From contig NZ_QJSP01000011.1 in the NCBI RefSeq assembly GCF_003217475.1, positions 186,001-250,000 of the forward strand: a stretch of DNA of 64,000 nt. Reading direction: 5' to 3'. The stretch comes from Williamsia limnetica. Lineage in GTDB: Bacteria > Actinomycetota > Actinomycetes > Mycobacteriales > Mycobacteriaceae. Numbering within the stretch: the first letter of the stretch is position 1; each line of letters begins with the position of its first letter. The translations under genes and the position numbers were made by a program. Below, one piece after another: positions 55,522 to 64,000 of the stretch. Below the pieces are notes generated by a model. That model ran no database searches. It was not told the DNA's origin and was given only the letters and a program-made list of their open reading frames with translations.

Positions 55522-56592
55522 ATGTACAACAAGGACGGCGAAAGCTACTACATCGTCGACAGCCATATCCACTTCTGGAACGGCGGTCCGCGCAATCAGA
55601 AGAACCGCTACGGCAAGGGGTTCACGGGGTGTTTCTACGACTACCACGCCAATCTCTCCCCCGAGTCGGAGAAGTGGACCCTGGAGAAGTTCGGTAGCTA
55701 CACCGAAGAGGATCTCATGCACGACCTGTTCGAGGTCGGTTACGTCGACAAGGGCATCTTCCAGCCCACCTACCTCAACGACTTCTACATCGAAGGCTTC
55801 AACACCACCGAGCGCAACGGCGCGCTTGCCGAGAAGCACCCGGACAAGCTGATGACCAACGGCGCCTGGGACCCACGCAACGGAGAGGCGGGCCTCGAGG
55901 ATCTGGAGAAGCTGGCATCACGCTGGAACCTCAAGGGCGTCAAGCTGTACACCGCCGAGTGGAAGGGTGATTCGAAGGGCTTCAAGCTGACCGACGACTG
56001 GTCGTACCGCTACCTGGAGAAGACCCAGGAACTGGGCATCAAGAACGTCCACATTCACAAAGGTCCGACCATCTACCCCCTCAACCGGGACGCGTTCGAC
56101 GTCGCCGATGTCGATGACGTGGCCACGGCGTTCCCGGACCTCAACTTCATCGTCGAGCACGTCGGGTTGCCCCGCCTCGAGGACTTCTGCTGGATCGCCA
56201 CGCAGGAGCCGAATGTGTACGGCGGCCTCGCGGTGGCGATGCCGTTCATCCATACCCGGCCGCGGTACTTCGCCCAGATCATCGGCGAGCTGCTGTACTG
56301 GGTTGGAGAAGATCGCCTGACGTTCGCCAGCGATTACGCCATCTGGAAGCCGGCCTGGCTCATCGAGAAGTTCGTCGACTTCCAGATGCCCGAGGACATG
56401 CAGTCCGAGTACGGCACCCTCAACACCCAGATCAAGAAGAAGATCCTCGGGCTCAACGCCGCCAAGCTGTACGACTTCGACGTTCCCGCCGAAGCCCAGA
56501 TCCAGTCCGACGAGGCCGCACCCGCGGAGAAGCCGGTCGGCAGCAGCCCGGCGAAGCCGTCCTCATCGTCACCGGAGGCGATCACGGTATGA
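55522..56592 (+). CDS. Amidohydrolase-2 family protein of the propane operon
   Basis: A 356-residue metal-dependent hydrolase-like TIM barrel. The metal-ligand pattern is DSHIHFW at the front, HIHKGPT in the middle, EHVGLP, and SDYAIWKP near the end. A homologous gene follows the monooxygenase genes in related propane/acetone clusters; its role is not settled, and it may help activate or assemble the hydroxylase. The C-terminal 40 residues are a Ser/Pro/Ala-rich tail. The next gene overlaps by four bases. Confidence 0.88.
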   Translation: MYNKDGESYYIVDSHIHFWNGGPRNQKNRYGKGFTGCFYDYHANLSPESEKWTLEKFGSYTEEDLMHDLFEVGYVDKGIFQPTYLNDFYIEGFNTTERNGALAEKHPDKLMTNGAWDPRNGEAGLEDLEKLASRWNLKGVKLYTAEWKGDSKGFKLTDDWSYRYLEKTQELGIKNVHIHKGPTIYPLNRDAFDVADVDDVATAFPDLNFIVEHVGLPRLEDFCWIATQEPNVYGGLAVAMPFIHTRPRYFAQIIGELLYWVGEDRLTFASDYAIWKPAWLIEKFVDFQMPEDMQSEYGTLNTQIKKKILGLNAAKLYDFDVPAEAQIQSDEAAPAEKPVGSSPAKPSSSSPEAITV

Positions 56593-57415
56593 CCGCAGTG
56601 ACCTGGCCCGGCGAGGTGGTCGCCCGGGATCATGCTCTCGCGGAGCAGGTCTGGGGAGCACTCGGCACCGTACAAGATCCCGAGCTCGACGAGCCGATCA
56701 CGGACCTGAAGTTCGTCACCACGGTCGAGATCGACCGTGGTGAGCAGGGGGCGGAGGTGTCGATTCGACTGCGGCTACCGACCTACTTCTGCGCCCCGAA
56801 CTTCGCGTATCTCATGGTCGCCGACGCCTACGATGCGGTCGCCGCGCTGTCCGAGGTCTCACGGACCTCAGTATGGCTCGACGATCACTTCGCCTCCGAC
56901 GAGATCAACAACGGTGTCGCGGCGCGGGCCGGGTTCACCGGGTCGTTCCCCACAGAGGCACGGTTGAGCGAAGCGAAGGGAGAAGTTCTCGGTGAACTGG
57001 AGGAGCTGCGGCAGACGTTTCAGCGCAAGGCGTATCTGGCCTCACTGGATCGGTTGACCAAACGCCTCTCAGCGGACGGTGTCGAGTTCGACGCCTACAC
57101 GTCGCTGCGGATCGGCGACCTGCCCGCAGGCCTCGAAACCGATTCGCTGATGCGGCGTCGCAACGATGTCGGGCTGCCGCTGACCGAGATGTCGCTGGTC
57201 ATGGTCGAACACGACGGCGAGCCGATGGGCGCCGAACGGCTCCCGAAGAGATTGCGATTCGCGAAATCCGTCCGGGTCAGCATCGAGGGTAACGGCATCT
57301 TCTGCCGTGGCCTGCTGGAAACCCGGTACGGAGACGACGAGTCACCCGGAACCCAGAGCGGCATCGGAGCCTTCGATGGCGCCGATCTGGGAATGCCAAC
57401 CTTGAGGAGAGAGTC

Positions 57416-57419
<4 letters not shown>
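56589..57419 (+). CDS. DUF59/MIP18-family protein of the propane operon
   Basis: A 276-residue protein. The first 100 residues are a MIP18-type domain (ALGTVQDPELDEPITDLKFV and RLRLPTYFCAPNFAYLM, with the conserved cysteine), known from iron-sulfur and iron-cofactor assembly. The rest is a family-specific extension. It lies between the amidohydrolase and alcohol dehydrogenase, with four-base overlaps on both sides, so a role in loading iron on the hydroxylase is a fair inference. Confidence 0.85.
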
Positions 57420-60146
<2,727 letters not shown>

Positions 60147-60153
60147 CGCGGCC

Positions 60154-60687
60154 ATGACCACCGATTTCCTCGCTCCGGCGACCTCCGTTCGAGCGCAGCC
60201 ACGACTTCGGTTGCGCTCGAACGAGGTTGCCGACGGCGCCCGGCTCCGCACGGCGCAGCGCAGCGCAATCCTTGGCGGGGGCGGATTGGACGTGTCGCCC
60301 TCGCTGGAATGGTCGGGTGCACCGCTGGGTACGTTGTCCTACGCCGTGACAGCGCACGACCTGAACGGCCGGTGCTACTGGGCAGTCGCCGACATCAGCG
60401 GCGGCGTGACATCGCTGGTGGTCGACGCCGGAAACGGATCGGGGGAACGATTGCCCAGCGTAGCAAGGCAGCTACGGAATGATCTGGGCTACGCCCGCTA
60501 CGTCGGGCCCGCACCTGCAGCCCTCGGACTGCCGGGCAGGTTCATCTTCGCCGTTCATGCGGTGGATGTCGGAAGACTGCCCCTGAGAACGCATGCGGGT
60601 CCCTGCGAACTCACCGCAGCGCTCGATGGTCACGAGGTCGGGCGGGCAACATTGACTGCGGCCTACGGGTGGTCGCCGCCCAGCTAG
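60154..60687 (+). CDS. PEBP-like (YbhB/YbcL-type) protein
   Basis: A 177-residue protein related to phosphatidylethanolamine-binding/Raf-kinase-inhibitor-like proteins: LDVSPSLEWSGAPLGTLSYAVTAHDLNG and YVGPAPAALGLPGRFIFAVHAVDV. The usual anion-site DPDAP and HW residues are replaced (DLNG, CYWAV), so ligand binding may differ. It begins eight bases after the chaperonin stop and may be the last gene of the propane operon. Role unknown. Confidence 0.78.
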   Translation: MTTDFLAPATSVRAQPRLRLRSNEVADGARLRTAQRSAILGGGGLDVSPSLEWSGAPLGTLSYAVTAHDLNGRCYWAVADISGGVTSLVVDAGNGSGERLPSVARQLRNDLGYARYVGPAPAALGLPGRFIFAVHAVDVGRLPLRTHAGPCELTAALDGHEVGRATLTAAYGWSPPS

Positions 60688-61655
60688 TCCCCCGCCCCCC
60701 GATGATGGGTCGTTCTGGCGGCGCCGACCTGGGACTTTGTTCGCCGCAAGGCCCCATCATCGGGGGCGGAGACGGGGACAGGGAACAGCGCGCGCGGATT
60801 CTGGAGGAGCGCGGGAGGTTCGACGTCGTTTTTGTGGATCCGACCTTCCCAACGCACCCGCCGTCGATGGGGCGTCAACGTGTTGGCGCGCCTGACGAAT
60901 TCGTACCCTCCGGTGATCGATCCCAGTTCGAGGTGGTCCTCCCCCGGCACCGGAACGGCCACCAGATCTCCGACATCCAGATCGGAGACGAAAGAGGCGA
61001 GCACACGCAGGTCCTTACCGGGCCTGCGCCCGGAACCGGCCTCCTTGAGCAGGACGCGCAGGTCGCCTCCCGAGGAGGCGTCGACGTCGAGACCCGACTC
61101 CGTTCCGAAGCCGACGTACCCTCGTCGGAAGAACTCGGCGAAGTGCTCGGGCGACGACGGCCGGATCACCCAAACCGAAACATCCCCGGTCCGCAAGGTG
61201 CTCGGCACGCTCGGCGGTTCCGGCCAGAAGTAGGGGACGTCGCCGTCATCGTCGCCGAAGACCGGCCGATAGAAGTCGGGATCTTTTCGGACGAGCGCCG
61301 ACCGATGGCTGCTGTGTAGACGCTCGTCACCCCACCAGGGTGGCATGAGGCCGTCGGCGACGAGTTCGTCCTGCGAGCGACCGCTCACCTCTGGTGCGAA
61401 TTCTGCGATCTTCTCGGCCGTGGTGTCTGCGCGACCTGCGCGCTTCCACTCCGCGACGAAGATCAATCCGTAGCAGACAAGCGCAGGCGTGTGTCCCCGC
61501 CACATCTGAACTGCGGGATGGTTGCCCCAGCCGTAGTCGAACAACTCGAGCGCGCGGAGAACCTGGAGGGTCTCGACGCGCTGCTTGCCCAGCCGCGGCA
61601 CGTCGAGGACGGCCGCCGAGCGGGCGAAATCGGCATACGGCAGGAACGTCTGCAT
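60684..61655 (-). CDS. MSMEG_6728-type (pyrimidine-dimer glycosylase-like) protein with a C-terminal EVE/PUA-like domain
   Basis: A 323-residue protein. The N-terminal part (MQTFLPYADFARSAAVLDVPRLGKQRVETLQVLRAL, then WGNHPAVQMWRG) is the MSMEG_6728 family, related to T4 endonuclease V-like glycosylases. The second part (YVGFGTESGLD, VLASFVSDLDVGDLVAVPVP) looks like an EVE/PUA-type modified-base reader. The last 27 residues are encoded by the 65-bp element B and so are probably not part of the fold. DNA repair or modification role, substrate unknown. Confidence 0.8.
   Translation of the reverse strand: MQTFLPYADFARSAAVLDVPRLGKQRVETLQVLRALELFDYGWGNHPAVQMWRGHTPALVCYGLIFVAEWKRAGRADTTAEKIAEFAPEVSGRSQDELVADGLMPPWWGDERLHSSHRSALVRKDPDFYRPVFGDDDGDVPYFWPEPPSVPSTLRTGDVSVWVIRPSSPEHFAEFFRRGYVGFGTESGLDVDASSGGDLRVLLKEAGSGRRPGKDLRVLASFVSDLDVGDLVAVPVPGEDHLELGSITGGYEFVRRANTLTPHRRRVRWEGRIHKNDVEPPALLQNPRALFPVPVSAPDDGALRRTKSQVGAARTTHHRGAGD
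60699..60763. repeat. 65-bp imperfect palindromic element, copy B
   Basis: CCGATGATGGG pairs with CCCATCATCGG; inside, GTTCTGGCGG faces TTCGCCGC. It matches copy C at 55 of 65 positions by my count. Outer flanks CCGCCCC and GGGGCGG lengthen the stem. It covers the 3' ends of two convergent genes and codes for the last residues of the minus-strand one. Confidence 0.8.
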
Positions 61656-61704
61656 GGCAGTCGCTTACCCGATCCGCAGGGATCAATGCGTCACTCGAGA
61701 GAGG

Positions 61705-61833
61705 CTAGCGATCTGTCGCCGGGTTCGTCCCAGAAGTCTCGGCCTCGGCCCCGGGCAGCGTGCACACACCATCGATACACACCCCGGCGTCGACGTCGCC
61801 GACCATCTCGAACGGCGTGATCGGCTCAGACAT
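61705..61833 (-). CDS. Small cysteine-containing protein following the FrnE-like gene
   Basis: A 42-residue frame beginning MSEPITPFEMVGDVDAGVCIDGVC; the two cysteines are five residues apart (CIDGVC). Its ATG overlaps the stop of the thiol oxidoreductase gene by eight bases, which supports coupled translation. It may be a partner or substrate of the oxidoreductase. It is short and no named family is certain. Confidence 0.55.
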   Translation of the reverse strand: MSEPITPFEMVGDVDAGVCIDGVCTLPGAEAETSGTNPATDR

Positions 61834-62485
61834 CACTGGTCTCCTCGGCGCGGACCTTCTCGAGAACGCCGGTGAACGCCTCAGGCGCTTGCGCGCCGGA
61901 TACCCCGTACTTTCCGTTGACCACGAAAAAAGGCACACCGGAGATGCCGTAGGCACGGGCTTGATCGATGTCGGCTGCGACGGCGTCGGCGAACTGACCC
62001 GAGTCAAGGGCAGCGAGAACCGCATCGCGGTCCAGACCGACGTCGGCAGCGAGGTCGGCGAGTTCTTCGGCGCGACCGACGTGCCTACCCTGCTCGAAGT
62101 AGGCCTTGAACAGTCGCTCGACATACTCGAGCTGCTTGCCCTGCTGTTTCGCGTAGTGCAGGACCTGATGGGCTTTGAGCGTCTTGGTGTGCTGCAGCTT
62201 GTCGAAGTCGTAGTCGAGACCCACCTCCGCCGCGACCCCGCCGACCTGGCCGAGCATCTTTCCCACCTGGTCAGCCGGCAGGCCCTTGTACTGGGCCAGG
62301 AAGTCGATCTCCGAGCCCTCGAAATCCACCGGAGTATCAGGCGCGAGCTCGTAGCTGTGGTAGGTCACCTCGACGTCGTCGCGACCCTCGAACTCAGCCA
62401 GTCCCGCCTCGAACTTCCGTTTACCGATGTAGCACCACGGGCAGGCGATGTCGGACCAGATGTCGACGGTGATGGGAGCACTCAT
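61826..62485 (-). CDS. DsbA-family thiol oxidoreductase (FrnE-like)
   Basis: A 219-residue cytoplasmic protein with a thioredoxin fold and helical insertion. The active site is DIACPWCYIGKR (CPWC, residues about 15-18) and the cis-proline loop is GISGVPFFVVNG. FrnE relatives are involved in redox or polyketide chemistry; no signal peptide is present. The ATG at 62485 removes a long shadow extension. A small CxxxxC protein gene follows. Confidence 0.9.
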   Translation of the reverse strand: MSAPITVDIWSDIACPWCYIGKRKFEAGLAEFEGRDDVEVTYHSYELAPDTPVDFEGSEIDFLAQYKGLPADQVGKMLGQVGGVAAEVGLDYDFDKLQHTKTLKAHQVLHYAKQQGKQLEYVERLFKAYFEQGRHVGRAEELADLAADVGLDRDAVLAALDSGQFADAVAADIDQARAYGISGVPFFVVNGKYGVSGAQAPEAFTGVLEKVRAEETSDV

Positions 62486-62518
62486 GTTTGACTCAACCGA
62501 CGTATCGCCTCGGACATT

Positions 62519-62583
62519 CCGATGATGGGTTGTTCTGGCGGAGTCCACCTGGGTGTTTGTTCGCCATAAGGGCACATCATCGG
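62519..62583. repeat. 65-bp imperfect palindromic element, copy C
   Basis: Starts CCGATGATGGGTTGTTCTGG and ends CACATCATCGG. It has the same length and termini as copies A and B. It lies between the FrnE-like start and the next membrane protein gene, with five bases to the stop at 62589. Confidence 0.8.
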
Positions 62584-62588
62584 TCTGC

Positions 62589-62945
62589 TCACATGATGCT
62601 GCTCGCGAGGTGGGCGCCGGCGATAACCAGCGCAATCTGGATCGCGATCCCGACCAGCGGTACCCAGAAGGCAAGGCGTCGGCGCACCAGCAGGACGATC
62701 GAGACGATGATCGCCAGGGCCAGGGTCAGCAGACCACCGCCGTCGGTGACCACAAACGCGGCGGTCAGCGGTGCGGTATCGCACTCGCCGTAGCAGGAGT
62801 CGGTGGCCATCGCGAAGAACAGACTGATGTAGACGCTGACGATGAACACGAGCCCGTGGACCGCTAGCAGCACCACAGTCATGACGACGTCGACTACCTG
62901 ATTGGTGGTGCGGGGCGGCCTCACAGGCTGCTGGGTGAAGGTCAT
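62589..62945 (-). CDS. Small three-helix membrane protein
   Basis: A 118-residue protein with three hydrophobic helices (about residues 18-46, 66-86 and 92-116) and an external loop with two cysteines (SCYGEC). The basic loop RRR between helices 2 and 3 suggests N-in topology. Function unknown. Confidence 0.65.
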   Translation of the reverse strand: MTFTQQPVRPPRTTNQVVDVVMTVVLLAVHGLVFIVSVYISLFFAMATDSCYGECDTAPLTAAFVVTDGGGLLTLALAIIVSIVLLVRRRLAFWVPLVGIAIQIALVIAGAHLASSIM

Positions 62946-63021
62946 GCCTAGGACACTATGGCCGCACCACTGCCTCGCGGGAGCGGGAAACTACTCAGAT
63001 CGCACGGGCGAAACCCCCTCC

Positions 63022-63100
63022 CCGCCAAACCCAGTCGTTGCAGGCAAACCCAGGTGCCGCAGCACCTGGGTTTGCCTGAAGAGACTGGGTTTGCGGGCGG
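63022..63100. repeat. Long nested hairpin with repeated CAAACCCAG arms
   Basis: A perfect 17-bp stem CAGGCAAACCCAGGTGC / GCACCTGGGTTTGCCTG with loop CGCA is enclosed, after a 4x4 internal loop, by a perfect 11-bp stem CAAACCCAGTC / GACTGGGTTTG and outer CCGC/GCGG. It lies between the groEL terminator and the membrane protein gene. Confidence 0.85.
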
Positions 63101-63112
63101 GCCGCGGACAGC

Positions 63113-63148
63113 ACTGAGCCCGGCCACCGAAAGGTGACCGGGCTCAGT
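63113..63148 (-). terminator. groEL terminator hairpin
   Basis: ACTGAGCCCGGCCACC pairs with GGTGACCGGGCTCAGT around GAAA, one wobble. It lies 29 bases beyond the groEL stop. Confidence 0.75.
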
Positions 63149-63176
63149 TGAGAAACTACAAGCTGAGAAGCGTGGA

Positions 63177-64000
63177 CTAGAAGCCCATGCCGCCCATCTC
63201 GTCGCCACCCGGCATGGCCGGTGCAGCGTTCTTCTCGGGCTTGTCGGCGACGACGGCCTCGGTGGTGAGGAACAGAGCCGCGATCGAGGCTGCGTTCTGC
63301 AGCGCCGAGCGGGTGACCTTCACCGGGTCGTTGATGCCACGGGCCAGCAGGTCCTCGTACACGCCGGTTGCGGCGTTGAGGCCGGTTCCGAGCGGGCTGT
63401 TGCGGACCTTGTCGGCAACAACACCGGGCTCGAGGCCCGCGTTGATGGCGATCTGCTTGGCCGGAGCCTCCAGGGCGACGCGGACGATGTTGGCGCCAGT
63501 GGCCTCATCGCCTTCCAGGGTCAGCGCATCGATGGCCGACTCGGACTGCAGCAGAGCCACGCCGCCACCGGCGACGATGCCTTCTTCGACAGCAGCCTTG
63601 GCGTTGCGCACGGCATCTTCGATGCGGTGCTTGCGCTCCTTGAGCTCGACCTCGGTGGCAGCACCGGCCTTGATGACAGCAACGCCACCGGCCAGCTTGG
63701 CCAGACGCTCCTGCAGCTTCTCACGGTCGTAATCGGAGTCGCTGTTCTCGATCTCGGCGCGGATCTGAGCAACACGACCGGCGATGGCGTCGGAATCTCC
63801 CGCGCCCTCGACGATGGTGGTCTCGTCCTTGGTGACAACGACCTTGCGGGCGGTGCCGAGCAGCTCGATGCCGGCGCCCTCGAGGGACAGTCCGACCTCT
63901 TCGCTGATGACCTCGCCACCGGAAAGGATGGCGATGTCGGCCAGCATGGCCTTGCGACGGTCACCGAAGCCCGGAGCCTTGACGGCGACGGACTTGAAGG
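63177..64000 (-). CDS. groEL: 60 kDa chaperonin GroEL, 3' part
   Basis: The last 274 codons of a housekeeping-type GroEL; the 5' end is outside the window. The segment begins [23 protein letters not shown] and has the ATP-domain [23 protein letters not shown] and the tail [13 protein letters not shown], with the GGM-type end. The sequence is distinct from the propane-operon chaperonin. The gene is followed by a strong hairpin terminator. Confidence 0.97.
   Translation of the reverse strand, partial: FKSVAVKAPGFGDRRKAMLADIAILSGGEVISEEVGLSLEGAGIELLGTARKVVVTKDETTIVEGAGDSDAIAGRVAQIRAEIENSDSDYDREKLQERLAKLAGGVAVIKAGAATEVELKERKHRIEDAVRNAKAAVEEGIVAGGGVALLQSESAIDALTLEGDEATGANIVRVALEAPAKQIAINAGLEPGVVADKVRNSPLGTGLNAATGVYEDLLARGINDPVKVTRSALQNAASIAALFLTTEAVVADKPEKNAAPAMPGGDEMGGMGF

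Overview
The window is high-GC actinobacterial DNA, most likely from Gordonia or a close relative in the Mycobacteriales. The grounds are a prmABCD-type propane monooxygenase operon of the kind known from Gordonia, a glyoxylate block (isocitrate lyase, FadB2-like dehydrogenase, RamB regulator, lipoamide dehydrogenase) resembling the mycobacterial icl1 neighbourhood, WhiB and DUF3263 proteins, many GTG/TTG starts, and terminators without U-runs. No tRNA, rRNA, transposase, prophage or CRISPR array was seen.

Layout. 1-11.2 kb: end of an exported protein, a YgiN-like monooxygenase, then on the minus strand aceA, fadB2 and a MetE homologue that has lost three of its four zinc ligands; a lipoprotein and divergent ramB; an amino-acid ABC transporter with a fused binding protein and permease. 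10.6-15 kb: CMD-family protein, methyltransferase, FadR regulator with a fatty-acid hydroxylase, amidase. 15-22.3 kb: RecQ helicase fused to a phosphoribosyltransferase domain; a DUF559-type nuclease gene bracketed by inverted arrays of a 21-bp repeat; an AlkA-like glycosylase, lpd and an old-yellow enzyme. 22.3-28 kb: a decayed ECF sigma/DGPF locus, then M43 protease, small protein, M28 peptidase and S9 peptidase. 28-35 kb: DUF2079 membrane protein, DinB with a LexA box on its start codon, polyphosphate kinase 2 and small proteins. 35-49 kb: a flavoprotein/ferredoxin pair, aldo-keto reductase, WhiB, GNAT, two overlapping flavin monooxygenases, htpG, a class V aminotransferase under a SAM-IV riboswitch, a GST-like protein and a third luciferase-like oxidoreductase. 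49-60.7 kb: the propane module: AcoR/MimR-type regulator, prmA-B-C-D, amidohydrolase, DUF59 protein, alcohol dehydrogenase, dedicated GroEL paralogue, PEBP-like protein. 60.7-64 kb: MSMEG_6728-type protein, FrnE-like thiol oxidoreductase with a small partner, membrane protein and the 3' end of a general groEL.

How the genes fit. The propane module is self-contained: the regulator faces the operon across two GTCTC-N5-GAGAC palindromes, the diiron enzyme makes the alcohol, the dehydrogenase oxidises it, and the chaperonin probably folds the hydroxylase. The glyoxylate block would let the cell grow on the resulting C2 units or on fatty acids.

The least explained structures are repetitive. One is a 21-bp iterated motif with core CGACCGTGCC, present in three forward-then-inverted settings: a bare hairpin, a small array, and two arrays around a nuclease gene. 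The other is a family of exactly 65-bp imperfect palindromes, three copies, in which the arms change together. The zinc-less MetE homologue and the SAM-controlled aminotransferase are the most interesting single genes.
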